From NCBI GenBank assembly GCA_003349885.1, contig QFXC01000007.1, positions 643,125 through 707,124 of the forward strand: a DNA stretch of 64,000 nt, read 5' to 3'. Below, piece after piece: positions 1-9,736 of this stretch (its first letter is position 1; each line of letters starts with the position of its first letter). Both the position numbers and the translations under genes were made by a program. Source of the DNA: an endosymbiont of Galathealinum brachiosum (GTDB lineage: Bacteria > Pseudomonadota > Gammaproteobacteria > SZUA-229). The notes under the pieces are model-generated. The model saw nothing but the letters and a program-made list of their open reading frames with translations. It made no database searches and was not told the origin of the DNA.

Positions 1-78
1 TGTATTTGCCTGCACCGGCAAACACAAACAAAGACTAATTAGTAAAACACTTAGAAAAGCTTTCATCATCAATTTCAT
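1..78 (-). CDS. Secreted or outer-membrane protein, N-terminus only (runs off left edge)
   Basis: Reading leftward from ATG at 78 (or the in-frame ATGs at 69 and 66), the sequence encodes a classic signal peptide: Lys near the N-terminus, a long Leu/Ile/Val/Cys hydrophobic core and a cleavage-like PVQA-N site. The frame stays open to the window edge, so only about 25 residues are visible and the mature protein is unknown. No strong Shine-Dalgarno decides between the starts. The call as an exported protein rests on the signal peptide alone. Confidence 0.6.
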   Translation of the reverse strand, partial: MKLMMKAFLSVLLISLCLCLPVQANT

Positions 79-126
79 ATATTTAAGGTTATTTAAAGCC
101 ACGTCTACGCATCAAAATAAAGCAGA

Positions 127-783
127 CTATCCTGTCGCATCAAATAATAAAGTGGTTGCTTCATCACCAAATTTTCCAGCGCGTAAAAAAGTAACGACCT
201 GCATCGCAACAGACTCTGAATACAACAGACCAAAATGGGTTATGGGCATTGTAATATAATCTGTGGCTCCACCCAGATAAGTCTCTTCTACCGAAACGGT
301 TCCATCGTGGGGTAATGGAGGCCCTCCAACAATAAGCCCTACACCCAGTGGAAGATTGCCGGATATCACACCCAGATCACGCCATTTTTTCCATACGGGT
401 CGATCACCCAGTAAACCGTGATCAATGCTTTTACCCACTGTCCATCTGGTCATAACTGTACTGGACAAACGTCGGGCCACTTGACTGCCATTTACCGGCA
501 CACCTAAAAAAACGACCCTGCCTTTCTTTTCAACAATGTGCTTATCAAATAGATGCAACATAACCAGACCACCCAGTGAATGGCAAACAAAATGCACTAC
601 TTGTGCATTGATTGAATGGGTTAGTTTATGTAACTGCTCAGCATTCTCCTGGGGGGAGCACTTTAAAGATGAGTATCGAAACTGATAACACTCATATCCG
701 GCGTCAGTTAAACGCTGACGCAAGCGGAACATTTCCATCCCATTCATCCAGATACCGTGTACGAGTATGACTGCTTCTTTCAT
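127..783 (-). CDS. Alpha/beta-hydrolase (esterase/lipase-like)
   Basis: A 218-residue protein with an alpha/beta-hydrolase layout. An early beta strand and oxyanion region (VILVHGIW) is followed by a nucleophile elbow CHSLGGL around residues 68-74, with Ser as the likely nucleophile. A later HDGTVSVEE segment could supply the acid and ITHFGLL the catalytic His. There is no signal peptide, so it is probably cytoplasmic. It resembles small bacterial lipase/PGAP1-like hydrolases; the substrate cannot be told. It stands alone on the minus strand, 209 bp from nadA. The fold is fairly certain and the specific function is not. Confidence 0.8.
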   Translation of the reverse strand: MKEAVILVHGIWMNGMEMFRLRQRLTDAGYECYQFRYSSLKCSPQENAEQLHKLTHSINAQVVHFVCHSLGGLVMLHLFDKHIVEKKGRVVFLGVPVNGSQVARRLSSTVMTRWTVGKSIDHGLLGDRPVWKKWRDLGVISGNLPLGVGLIVGGPPLPHDGTVSVEETYLGGATDYITMPITHFGLLYSESVAMQVVTFLRAGKFGDEATTLLFDATG

Positions 784-992
784 GGGTACAAAATACCTAA
801 AAGAAACAGAAGTTTAAAGCTTTTTAAGTGATTCTTTGGCATATAAAGTCAAAAGCCATTAACCGGAGAGTATACGGATGCTTGTAGTAATATTTTCGTC
901 GTTAGTCACACGTCTTAAAATATACTGTATCAATTTACAGCCATACTATCGGATAACGTTTTTTTCACTTTTTAAGGTACAGAATGTAGAAA

Positions 993-2087
993 CTAAGGTG
1001 AGACTTCTAACATCCTGTCAAGCGCTAACCTGGCATTTGTAGCCACATCCTCTGGCACACTAATCTGATTAACCACATGCCCATCTACCAGATTTTCCAG
1101 TGTCCACGCCAAATGCTGTGGATCTATACGAAACATAGTCGAACACATACACACAGTGGGTGACATAAAGTGTACTTTTTTACCCTCTGCGGCAAACTGA
1201 TCTTTCAGCCTGTTAACCAGATTCAATTCTGTTGCAACCAGCCAACGGGTATCAGGCTCTGCATCACGAATTGTATTAATAATATATTCAGTCGAGCCTA
1301 CATAATCAGATTTTTGACAAACCTCATATGAGCTTTCCGGATGTGAAATGATTTTAGTTTCCGGATATTTTTCCTTAAAGTTATCAATTTGCTCAGGGGT
1401 AAACATCTGGTGCACAGAGCAGAAACCTTTCCACAGAATCATTTTGGCTTTTTTAATTTGCTCAACCGTCAGGCCGCCCATTTCCCTGTCATAGTCCCAC
1501 ACCACCATTTCATCCATGGCCAGCCCCATACTGGCTGCAGTATTTCGACCCAGATGCTGATCAGGAAAAAATAGAATTTTTTCACGCTGCTCAAATGACC
1601 ACTCAAGCACATTTCGTGCATTCGTTGAAGTGCAGACAATACCACCATGACTGCCACAGAATGCTTTCAAATCTGCCGCAGAATTAATATAAGTAACGGG
1701 TGTTACACACTCGTCTGGCTCAATCACGCTGGATAACTCAGCCCAGGCTTTTTCTACCTTTGCCAGATTAGCCATATCTGCCATAGAACAACCCGCTGCC
1801 ATATCTGGAATAACAGAAACCTGATCTGGTCGAGACAGGATATCGGCAACTTCTGCCATAAAATGCACACCGCAAAACACAATGAATTCCGCTTTAGATT
1901 CAGCCGCTGCACGAGATAGTTTAAGAGAATCACCGGTAAAATCAGAATGCTGAAACACTTCATCACGCTGATAATGATGCCCCAGAATAACCAGTCGATC
2001 TCCTAATTTTTCTTTTGCTGCCAGAATACGCTGTTCGCACTCTTCATCATCTAATATTGCATAGGGCTGTATGGCTACTGCACTCAT
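993..2087 (-). CDS. nadA: Quinolinate synthase NadA
   Basis: NadA condenses iminoaspartate with dihydroxyacetone phosphate to quinolinate, the second step of de novo NAD synthesis, using a 4Fe-4S cluster. The protein has the LGHHYQRDEV segment near the N-terminus, the DSLKLSR motif, and three well-spaced Cys-containing segments (FCGVHFMAE, VCTSTNARN, CMCSTM) that fit the cluster ligands. The frame is open to an ATG at 2108, but the ATG at 2087 has a purine-rich GAGAAGA just upstream and gives the expected start (MSAVAIQPY) and about 364 residues. It is monocistronic here. nadD, a later enzyme of the same pathway, lies at 17 kb. Confidence 0.96.
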   Translation of the reverse strand: MSAVAIQPYAILDDEECEQRILAAKEKLGDRLVILGHHYQRDEVFQHSDFTGDSLKLSRAAAESKAEFIVFCGVHFMAEVADILSRPDQVSVIPDMAAGCSMADMANLAKVEKAWAELSSVIEPDECVTPVTYINSAADLKAFCGSHGGIVCTSTNARNVLEWSFEQREKILFFPDQHLGRNTAASMGLAMDEMVVWDYDREMGGLTVEQIKKAKMILWKGFCSVHQMFTPEQIDNFKEKYPETKIISHPESSYEVCQKSDYVGSTEYIINTIRDAEPDTRWLVATELNLVNRLKDQFAAEGKKVHFMSPTVCMCSTMFRIDPQHLAWTLENLVDGHVVNQISVPEDVATNARLALDRMLEVSP

Positions 2088-2215
2088 TTTTATCTTCTCT
2101 AGAAACAAATGGATTACTACAGACTATAAGGGCTTAAGGGTTTATTTCAACTATCTCTTTGGAGACAGAAAACAAAATAGCCGTAGATCCTAAATCAGAA
2201 ACAATAAGACTGCTC

Positions 2216-2250
2216 TAAAGCGATGCTCTCCTGAGTAGAGCATCGCTTTA
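2216..2250 (-). terminator. Strong hairpin downstream of aspS
   Basis: A perfect 14-bp inverted repeat (TAAAGCGATGCTCT at 2216-2229 and its complement at 2237-2250) encloses a 7-base loop. It lies 32 bp past the aspS stop on the minus strand. There is no U-tract, so it may be an RNA 3'-end stabiliser or a repeat-derived hairpin rather than a canonical intrinsic terminator. Confidence 0.55.
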
Positions 2251-2264
2251 GGATTAGTGCTTCT

Positions 2265-2281
2265 GACTTACGACTATCTTT
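2265..2281 (-). repeat. Short dispersed repeat, copy of the 19-kb element end
   Basis: GACTTACGACTATCTTT here is the reverse complement of AAAGATAGTCGTAAGTC. Its first 14 bases recur exactly at 19021-19034, and a diverged form lies near 19174-19194. It abuts the aspS stop codon. This looks like one end of a small dispersed intergenic element. Confidence 0.5.
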
Positions 2282-4057
2282 TTACGCTTCTGTGACAGGT
2301 TTACGAATACGAATATTCAATTCTTTCAATTGTGCTGCTGACACCTCTGATGGCGCATCCGTTAATAAACATGCCGCAGTTTGCGTTTTAGGGAATGCCA
2401 TTACATCACGAATTGAACTGGCACCTGTCATCAGCATCACCATACGATCTAAACCAAATGCTAAACCTGCATGCGGTGGACAACCATATTTCAGTGCTTC
2501 TAATAAGAAACCAAATTTCTCATTCGCTTCCTCATCACTGATGCCAAGTATTTCAAACACCTTATGCTGCATAGCCGTATCATGAATACGCACTGAACCA
2601 CCACCTAACTCACAACCATTCAACACCATGTCGTAAGCACGAGATAAACTTTCACCCGGGTTTGCTTCTAATTCTTCCAGACTACCTGAAGGTGCAGTAA
2701 ATGGATGGTGCAATGCATTCCAACGCTCATCACGCTCATTCCATTCAAACATCGGGAAGTCTACAACCCATAATGGCTTCCATTCACGCGAAACCAGATC
2801 CAGATCATGGCCTAACTGAACACGTAATGCGCCCATAGATTCATTAACCACATTTGCATTACCCGCACCAAAGAATAAAAGATCTCCAGTTTGCGTACCA
2901 CTGCGTTTAATAATTTCATCTAACGCCTCATCCGGCAGGAACTTAACAATCGGTGACTGTAGACCTTCACGACCAGCATCCACATCATTTACTTTAATCC
3001 ATGCCAGACCTTTCGCACCATAACGGCCGACAAATTCTGTATAACCATCAATTTCTTTACGGCTGAGTTTTGCACCCTGAGGAACACGTAACACAATTAG
3101 ACGACCCTTAGGATCTTTAGCCGGGCCAGAAAAAACCTTAAACTCTACGTCTTCCATTAGATCGCCGATATCAACCAGCTCCATATCAATACGTAAATCA
3201 GGCTTGTCAGAACCAAAACGATCCATTGCTTCTGCATAGGTCATGCGAGGGAATGGGTTTGGTAATGCCACTTCAAGTACGTAGGCAAAAAGATCACGTA
3301 TCATGGTTTCGGTTATTTCCATCACCTGATCTTCATTCATAAATGAAGTTTCAATATCAATCTGGGTAAATTCAGGTTGGCGATCAGCACGTAAATCTTC
3401 ATCACGGAAGCAGCGTACGATCTGATAATAACGATCCATACCGGACATCATTAATAACTGTTTGAAAATCTGTGGTGACTGAGGCAACGCAAAGAACTCG
3501 CCCTGATGCGTACGACTTGGTACTAAATAGTCACGCGCCCCCTCAGGTGTAGCTTTTGTTAACATAGGTGTTTCTATATCAAGAAAACCATTGTCTTCCA
3601 TGTATCGACGAATAAAGCCGGATACCTGCGAACGCATACGCATGCGTTGCTGCATTTCATCTCGACGCAGGTCAATATAACGATATTTCAGGCGATTATC
3701 TTCATGAACACCCTGATCATCTAACTGAAATGGAGGCGTTTCTGCTGCATTCAAAACTTCAAGCTCAAGACCAAGCAGTTCGATTTTGCCTGATTTTAAA
3801 TTCGCATTAATCACTGCTTCATCACGTAAACGCACTTTGCCTTTAACTTTTAATACATATTCATTACGTACACGTTCTGCAAGAGCAAAAATTTCAGGTT
3901 TGTCAGGGTCAAAAACCACCTGTACCAGACCCTCACGATCACGTAAATCAACAAAGATCACGCCCCCATGGTCACGACGACGGTTAACCCATCCACATAA
4001 TTCTATTTCCTGATCGACCAGGCTTTCGTCTACCTGACCACAGTAATGACTGCGCAT
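2282..4057 (-). CDS. aspS: Aspartyl-tRNA synthetase
   Basis: AspS charges tRNA-Asp. The 591-residue length is normal for bacterial AspRS. An N-terminal OB-fold anticodon-binding domain (about 1-110; [21 protein letters not shown]) precedes the class II catalytic core. The core shows motif 2 ([19 protein letters not shown]), the bacterial GAD insertion in the middle, and motif 3 near the C-terminus ([13 protein letters not shown]). Start ATG 4057 gives the conserved MRSHYCG N-terminus. No canonical AspS partner genes are adjacent. Whether it is discriminating or also charges tRNA-Asn was not decided. Confidence 0.98.
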   Translation of the reverse strand: MRSHYCGQVDESLVDQEIELCGWVNRRRDHGGVIFVDLRDREGLVQVVFDPDKPEIFALAERVRNEYVLKVKGKVRLRDEAVINANLKSGKIELLGLELEVLNAAETPPFQLDDQGVHEDNRLKYRYIDLRRDEMQQRMRMRSQVSGFIRRYMEDNGFLDIETPMLTKATPEGARDYLVPSRTHQGEFFALPQSPQIFKQLLMMSGMDRYYQIVRCFRDEDLRADRQPEFTQIDIETSFMNEDQVMEITETMIRDLFAYVLEVALPNPFPRMTYAEAMDRFGSDKPDLRIDMELVDIGDLMEDVEFKVFSGPAKDPKGRLIVLRVPQGAKLSRKEIDGYTEFVGRYGAKGLAWIKVNDVDAGREGLQSPIVKFLPDEALDEIIKRSGTQTGDLLFFGAGNANVVNESMGALRVQLGHDLDLVSREWKPLWVVDFPMFEWNERDERWNALHHPFTAPSGSLEELEANPGESLSRAYDMVLNGCELGGGSVRIHDTAMQHKVFEILGISDEEANEKFGFLLEALKYGCPPHAGLAFGLDRMVMLMTGASSIRDVMAFPKTQTAACLLTDAPSEVSAAQLKELNIRIRKPVTEA

Positions 4058-4201
4058 AATGTATTCCAGTTTGTAAGATCATCAAATCCCTGCCCAATTA
4101 ATATATCGGCAAGGCGAAAAGCCCGCTATTATAATGCGCCAGCGCCCCGCTGCCAAATTAACCAGGGGGTTTAGTGATAATATTTGACCAAAAGGACTAT
4201 T

Positions 4202-5050
4202 TTGAAGCCACAAAAATCTATTTTAATCACCGGTTGCTCAACGGGTATCGGATTTTTTACCGCTCAACACCTACAGAAACTGGGTTATCAGGTTTTTGCC
4301 AGTGCAAGAAAGGCAGATGATGTTGAACATTTAAAGCAATTAGGACTAAATGCTCTGCAACTGGATCTTAATGACTCCCTTTCCATTAAAAATGCACTGA
4401 TAAAGATACTCGATCAAACGCAGGGCAAACTCTTCGCACTGTTTAACAACGGAGCTTATGGGTTGGCTGGCGCAGTAGAAGACTTAAGCCGTGACGCAAT
4501 GCGCGCACAATTTGAAACCAATCTTTTCGGCACTATGGAGTTAACCAATCTGGTATTGCCCGTAATGAGAAAACAAGGTTATGGCCGGATCATTCAAAAT
4601 AGCTCTGTATTAGGGTTTGCAGCCATGCCATACAGAGGAGCCTATAACTGCAGCAAGTTCGCTCTCGAAGGCATAAGCGATACGTTACGTCAGGAATTAA
4701 ACGACACTGATATTCATGTGAGCCTGATTGAACCCGGGCCGATTGTGAGTGACTTTAGAAAAAACGCATTGAAAGCATTTAATAATTATATAGATAAAGA
4801 AAACAGCCAGCATAAAGAGCAATACGAATCGATGCTTGAGCGCCTGGAAAAAGAAGGTCCGGCTGCACCCTTTACACTTGGACCAGAAGCAGTATGTGAA
4901 AAAGTTATTCATGCCATGGAAGCAAAACGACCCCGTGCACGATATTACGTAACAAAACCAACATACATTATGGGTTATTTAAAACGCATATTAAGTTCAC
5001 GAATGATGGATAAGTTTTTAATTAAAGCAGGCGGTGGCGGTAAGCGATGA
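4202..5050 (+). CDS. Short-chain dehydrogenase/reductase
   Basis: A classical SDR with the Rossmann nucleotide motif TGCSTGIG at the N-terminus, the structural NNG motif (FNNGAYG), catalytic Ser in IIQNSSVLG and the YxxxK pair (AYNCSKFA). The PGPI segment after the active site is typical. The open frame begins at a TTG at 4184, but the TTG at 4202 has AAAGGA five bases upstream and places the first strand at residue 6, so I chose it (about 282 residues). The C-terminus is Lys/Arg and Gly rich. The substrate is unknown. It converges on the GGDEF-EAL gene with a hairpin between. Confidence 0.88.
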   Translation: MKPQKSILITGCSTGIGFFTAQHLQKLGYQVFASARKADDVEHLKQLGLNALQLDLNDSLSIKNALIKILDQTQGKLFALFNNGAYGLAGAVEDLSRDAMRAQFETNLFGTMELTNLVLPVMRKQGYGRIIQNSSVLGFAAMPYRGAYNCSKFALEGISDTLRQELNDTDIHVSLIEPGPIVSDFRKNALKAFNNYIDKENSQHKEQYESMLERLEKEGPAAPFTLGPEAVCEKVIHAMEAKRPRARYYVTKPTYIMGYLKRILSSRMMDKFLIKAGGGGKR

Positions 5051-5123
5051 TGGTTTATGTTTTTTACCAGAAATAAACATCATTCAGATTAATTAACTGA
5101 TAGAAGTGCGCACTGCCATGAAA

Positions 5124-5146
5124 CATCTCCATCGGGGATGGAGATG
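5124..5146. terminator. Hairpin between convergent genes
   Basis: CATCTCCATC (5124-5133) and GATGGAGATG (5137-5146) pair perfectly around a GGG loop, in the gap between the convergent SDR and GGDEF-EAL genes. No long T-run follows on either strand. A bidirectional transcription end is plausible from its position. Confidence 0.5.
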
Positions 5147-5235
5147 ATCTTGAACAGCCCACAACTTCACCAGTTTATGAATCTAAAAAAAACTAAAGCG
5201 TAAAAACAGGCACGATATGATTTTTTCTCACACAA

Positions 5236-7533
5236 TCAAAAAGGCAGAATATTGGTATCTATATGCCCAAGTGCATCTTCATAATTTTGTCGCGTAGTAT
5301 CTCTCACTGGTTTTCCCAGATAATAACCCTGAGCATAATCAGCACCAAAACGTTTAAGCATTTCTAATGTTGCCGCATCCTGAACATATTCAGCTGTGGT
5401 TTTTTTATTTAATGTTTTAGCTATTTTAATCATCGCCTGAACCATCGACTGATCAACAGGGTCTTTTACCATGTCAGTAATAAATTCACCGTCTATTTTT
5501 AAAATATCAACCGGTAAACGTTTTAAATAATTAAACGAGCTAAACCCGACACCAAAATCGTCCAACGCAAACTGACATCCCAGTGCAGATAATTCACTAA
5601 TCGTTTTACTGGCTTTTTCTATATGTCGAACAGCAGTCTGTTCTGTAATTTCAAAAACAATGCGATCAGTGTCTACATTATACTGCGATATATACCGCTG
5701 AATTTTTTCTATTAAATCTTTGGCCTCAAAAATTCTAGCTGATAAATTAATAGACAAATACACATCACGACCATCCGCCTTAAACTCTGAAATTTTTCTC
5801 AATGCATTACGCACTACCCAGTAATCAATATCTATTGCTACTCCGAGACGCTCAGCTGCAGGCAAAAAGGCATTTGGATGAATAACATCATCATTTTCCA
5901 TTACCATTCTCAGCAGGACTTCATAATGCTCACTTGTATCCCCATGCAGGCTCACAATAGGTTGATAAAATAACGTAAAGTAATCATTCTGAATTGCATC
6001 ACTAATTCTTTTTGACCAGCTAATATCTGCACTTTTACGCAACTCTTCCTGCTCTGGCAAATCAAACATATGATAGCGATTACGGCCTTCTGATTTCGCA
6101 TGAAAACATGACATGTCTGCCTGAGAGAAAACCTCTTCTGCGGTAAAATCTTCACTGCCAATTAACACCACGCCAATTGAACAATAAATATTAAATGCCT
6201 GCCCACCCTCAATAAACACAAACTCCTGCATTGCTTTTAAAATGGACTCTGCAATCATACGAGCATCAGGTTCATTTATAGATTTCGCTATAATAGTAAA
6301 CTCATCACCACCAAAGCGTGATATCACATCTTCTGATCGAATACGATTTTTAAGTAAATCAGCAACCTGTTTTAATAACCTGTCACCTGCTGCATGTCCA
6401 AGATTGTCATTAACATGCTTAAACTGGTCCAGATCAATAAACAACAAAGCACTACTATCGTTTTCATCAATCGTACGTTGCACTTCTCTCTTTAACTGGA
6501 TGTTGAAATTATGCTTATTAAGCAAGCCTGTTAATGAGTCGTAATTAGCCATTTTACGTAATTCTTCATCACGACTTTTTAACGCTTCAATTGTTGTGTT
6601 TAGAGCGTTGGCAATAGCAACAATTTCTTCATCCCCTTCACCGTCAACATGCACATCAATTTCACCCCTTGCCAACTGCTCCAGCGGTTTCTTCATCTTG
6701 GTTAAAGGACGGAGTGAACGTTTTATTAAAATACGTCCAAAAAACGCTGCTACCAAAAACAAAATAGCAACCGCCACACTGCCAATAAAAATATTCTTTT
6801 TCAGCTTGTTTTTATAATCACTAAAATCCAGACCCAGCTCCAGATAACCTATTATTTTATATGTTTCTTTTGCGTCTTCATCAAGATCAAAATCCATCAT
6901 ACTGTCTGATCGAATAGATCTTGTAACTATGGGTGCTGCAACCTGAAACAAAGACAGGCTTTCTTCCGCAGACTGAATAAACACAGGCTGATTAGAGTCG
7001 ATATTGATTCGTAATTTTTCTATAATTGCGGAACTTAATTCAGGAACTTTAATATCACCTAATTTTTCTGATGCATATTGAGCAATAATTGAATTATTTT
7101 CAGATTCATAATATCTGAGATAGGAAACTTCTGGAAAACGATGAATTTGCTCTTCAATAGATTGAAAAAGAAACTCATCATTTGCTGCATACAGTGGTGT
7201 TCCTAACTCATCAAGTTTGGCAACCCAGTCTGTTGCCTGTTGTGAAAAGTTATCTTCGATAACTTTATTAGAACTCCACCACAAACCCGCAACACCTAAA
7301 ATATAAACCACCACACTCCAGATTAATAATAACCAGATAATGCGGTTAACCAGACTTGTATTTTTACGACGTGAAAAAAGGGGGGTTCGGCGTAGAAAAC
7401 TTTTAACTGGCGGTTTCGAATGGTGAACTTTATCATCATCTCTTACACCGGATTTCAGATTACTTCGTATAGTTTGAGCATTTTTCCAGCCCAGATCCAG
7501 AGTCTTCTCATCCTGTTCAGCTCTACTTTCCAT
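5236..7533 (-). CDS. Membrane GGDEF-EAL cyclic-di-GMP enzyme with periplasmic sensor region
   Basis: A 765-residue inner-membrane protein. A basic cytoplasmic tail of about 60 residues is followed by TM1 (63-86), a periplasmic region of about 160 residues, TM2 (248-270) and a HAMP-like linker. The diguanylate cyclase domain has an intact GGDEF at 408-412 and an RxxD inhibitory site at 399-402. The C-terminal EAL domain reads EVL at 538-540, with N597, the ITEQ glutamate, D658-D659, K679, E715 and Q735 all present. Both activities therefore look possible. Its start overlaps the end of the upstream lipoprotein gene by 11 bp, so the two are very likely co-translated. Confidence 0.93.
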   Translation of the reverse strand: MESRAEQDEKTLDLGWKNAQTIRSNLKSGVRDDDKVHHSKPPVKSFLRRTPLFSRRKNTSLVNRIIWLLLIWSVVVYILGVAGLWWSSNKVIEDNFSQQATDWVAKLDELGTPLYAANDEFLFQSIEEQIHRFPEVSYLRYYESENNSIIAQYASEKLGDIKVPELSSAIIEKLRINIDSNQPVFIQSAEESLSLFQVAAPIVTRSIRSDSMMDFDLDEDAKETYKIIGYLELGLDFSDYKNKLKKNIFIGSVAVAILFLVAAFFGRILIKRSLRPLTKMKKPLEQLARGEIDVHVDGEGDEEIVAIANALNTTIEALKSRDEELRKMANYDSLTGLLNKHNFNIQLKREVQRTIDENDSSALLFIDLDQFKHVNDNLGHAAGDRLLKQVADLLKNRIRSEDVISRFGGDEFTIIAKSINEPDARMIAESILKAMQEFVFIEGGQAFNIYCSIGVVLIGSEDFTAEEVFSQADMSCFHAKSEGRNRYHMFDLPEQEELRKSADISWSKRISDAIQNDYFTLFYQPIVSLHGDTSEHYEVLLRMVMENDDVIHPNAFLPAAERLGVAIDIDYWVVRNALRKISEFKADGRDVYLSINLSARIFEAKDLIEKIQRYISQYNVDTDRIVFEITEQTAVRHIEKASKTISELSALGCQFALDDFGVGFSSFNYLKRLPVDILKIDGEFITDMVKDPVDQSMVQAMIKIAKTLNKKTTAEYVQDAATLEMLKRFGADYAQGYYLGKPVRDTTRQNYEDALGHIDTNILPF

Positions 7534-8512
7534 TTATATATTTCCGGTATTCCTGAGGTATTATCAGATTAAATTGACGTGCAATATTCTGATTTATTCC
7601 CATAGTATGGCTCATAACGGGTAAAACGCTATCACCTGAAACGGTGGTTTTACCTGCAGATTCTGACAAACGTTGCAATATTCCATCTGCAACTGCTTTC
7701 AAATCGGGATTTATATAGAAAAAACCGCCAAAGGGTAATAATTTAGGGCTGAACACAACAATTTCTCTGCCACGCCTTGACGCATAAGCCATCACCTCTT
7801 TAAGTGCTTTTCCGCTCAATATCTGGTTATCCGGCAAAATCCACTGACCACCTACATCTGATTTAAGTTTTTTACTTTTATATATAAACCCTTTATCAGA
7901 GTTAACCTGTTCAATTATCAACTCAATTTTCTGGGCTTTAGCTGCTTTTTTTGCCCTCGCCAGATACAGCTCAAGATTTTTGCCTGCAATAATTGCAACT
8001 TTTGACAACCTCGGAGACAACTGTTTCCAGTCTTTAAATAACTTTTCAGGTGAAGGTAATGAGCTAACGCCTTTTACATTATCTGCAATTAAATTTTTAT
8101 GCCTGATAACTTGTGTATAAATAATTTGTTTATTTTTAAAGCCCTTAACAGCCTCAACTGCTTTCAGGCCAATGGCTATAATCTGAACCGTACTGGATGC
8201 CTTAATATCTTTTATGACAGCTTTATCCTGTGCAGGCAGACCGGAAAGTGTAATTTGAACAGAGTGTTCACCCAATGCTTCAGTAAGGTGATTGGCTATT
8301 TTTTGATATGCTTTGGCAGAACTGCTTAATAAAATCAGCACATCCTGTTGTACTGGTAATAACACTTCCTGTTCAGGCTCTTCAACCACAACAGGTATTA
8401 CAACAGGCTCAGGCTCTAATACGACAGGCTCTTCTTTTACCGGTGGCGCACAGGCGTACAACAGACTAATTATTAAAAATAAAAGGGTAATTCGTAAATT
8501 TTGTTTTATCAT
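7523..8512 (-). CDS. Lipoprotein resembling ABC substrate-binding proteins (PF04392-like)
   Basis: A 329-residue protein with a lipoprotein signal (LLYAC, Cys at about 21) followed by a Pro/Glu/Val-rich linker and then a periplasmic-binding-like body. Alternating strands such as DVLILLSSSAKAYQKIA, VQIIAIGLKAVEAVK and SKVAIIAGKNLELY, and the terminal FNLIIPQEYRKYI, are typical of the TrpX/PF04392 family. No permease or ATPase gene is nearby. Instead it overlaps a GGDEF-EAL gene by 11 bp, suggesting it feeds ligand information to that enzyme's periplasmic domain. Family assignment is by recognition, not search. Confidence 0.75.
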   Translation of the reverse strand: MIKQNLRITLLFLIISLLYACAPPVKEEPVVLEPEPVVIPVVVEEPEQEVLLPVQQDVLILLSSSAKAYQKIANHLTEALGEHSVQITLSGLPAQDKAVIKDIKASSTVQIIAIGLKAVEAVKGFKNKQIIYTQVIRHKNLIADNVKGVSSLPSPEKLFKDWKQLSPRLSKVAIIAGKNLELYLARAKKAAKAQKIELIIEQVNSDKGFIYKSKKLKSDVGGQWILPDNQILSGKALKEVMAYASRRGREIVVFSPKLLPFGGFFYINPDLKAVADGILQRLSESAGKTTVSGDSVLPVMSHTMGINQNIARQFNLIIPQEYRKYINGK

Positions 8513-8904
8513 GATTATTCAGTCGCGATTTGTATTTTGAAGAAACTGAGACTCCCTCAAATTTCTCCCACTTATTTCATAATCTGTAAAACCAGATTAA
8601 ACACGCATATAAATAATATTACTAATTTTTAGAGTTATCCATGTAGCAGGGACTCTCTATATTCTTATAATTATTTCCGACGCACAGACTAAAGAATAAC
8701 AGCTCATCAATGGCTATTCTTCACAAAGTTATACAATGACAGGTTTAATACTAAAAACCTGCTTTATCTCTATTGGCTCTTCAGATTACAAAATGGAGCT
8801 TAACAGTCTCAGGTAACTCATTTAGCCAATTAGTCCACAAACTCATGCATCATTCACTAATTCTAAACCAGGAGAAAAGCTGTATTACCCAGCATTAATT
8901 CAAA
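8513..8904. other. Intergenic region, 392 bp, no gene seen
   Basis: AT-rich spacer between the end of nit and the start of the lipoprotein gene, both on the minus strand. It should hold the promoter of the lipoprotein/GGDEF-EAL pair. Only a weak hairpin is visible around 8693-8722 (AAGAATA with TATTCTT). No credible ORF, tRNA or repeat was seen. Confidence 0.5.
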
Positions 8905-9729
8905 TCAGTTAATTCGACAATTCAACTTTCTGTGATTCAACACCTGAAACTTACTACGTGTCGTTTCCAGCACACTGCGATCGAGTTCAGTAATCACTAC
9001 ACCAGGCCCTGTACCAACACTGCCCAGAACATTACCCCACGGATTTACAATCATACTATGACCGTAAGTTTGACGATTATTAACGTGATAACCACCCTGT
9101 GCCGATGCAATCACATAGCATTGATTTTCAATGGCTCTGGCTCGTATCAATGGTTCCCAGTGAGACTGGCCGGTAAAGGCAGTAAATGCTGATGGAATAG
9201 CGCAAATCTCCATTCCCTGATCAACCATAGTACGATATAACTCAGGGAACCTAAGATCATAACAAACGCTTAAACCCAATTTTCCTAAAGGCGTATCAAC
9301 AACAACTACCTTTTCACCTGCAACCGTTGTTGCAGATTCATTATAGGTTTCGTTATTCGCCTCAATCAAAACATCAAACATATGAATTTTGTCATACCGC
9401 GCAACCTGTTCTCCCTGATTATTATATAACATGCTACTTGAGTAAGCCCTGCCTGCTTCATCACTCTTTATCGGTATTGTTCCACCAACAATCCAGGCAT
9501 TATTTTTTTTAGCCTGAACACTTAGAAAAGTCTGCACCTTTCCATCACCTATGGTTTCTGCATTAGCAACGCGCTCTTCGTCGTTCATCGGCATTTGGGA
9601 GAAATTCTCTGGTAACACAATTAGTTCAGCGCCCTGAGATGCCGCCTGCTCTATTAACTTGGCTGCCTCATCTAAATTAGGCTGAATATTAGGTCCTGAG
9701 GACATTTGAATTGCTGCTATCTTACTCAT
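8905..9729 (-). CDS. Nitrilase-family amidohydrolase (Nit1/YbeM-like)
   Basis: A 274-residue carbon-nitrogen hydrolase. The Glu-Lys-Cys triad is visible: Glu in LPENFSQMP, Lys in RYDKIHMFDV and nucleophilic Cys in SVCYDLRFPELYR. The sequence best matches the Nit1/YbeM branch, which in known members hydrolyses deaminated glutathione as metabolite repair. It is the last gene of the maf-rng-yhdP run, 7 bp after a small periplasmic gene. In many Gammaproteobacteria tldD follows; it is absent here. Confidence 0.9.
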   Translation of the reverse strand: MSKIAAIQMSSGPNIQPNLDEAAKLIEQAASQGAELIVLPENFSQMPMNDEERVANAETIGDGKVQTFLSVQAKKNNAWIVGGTIPIKSDEAGRAYSSSMLYNNQGEQVARYDKIHMFDVLIEANNETYNESATTVAGEKVVVVDTPLGKLGLSVCYDLRFPELYRTMVDQGMEICAIPSAFTAFTGQSHWEPLIRARAIENQCYVIASAQGGYHVNNRQTYGHSMIVNPWGNVLGSVGTGPGVVITELDRSVLETTRSKFQVLNHRKLNCRIN

Positions 9730-9736
9730 CTTTACT

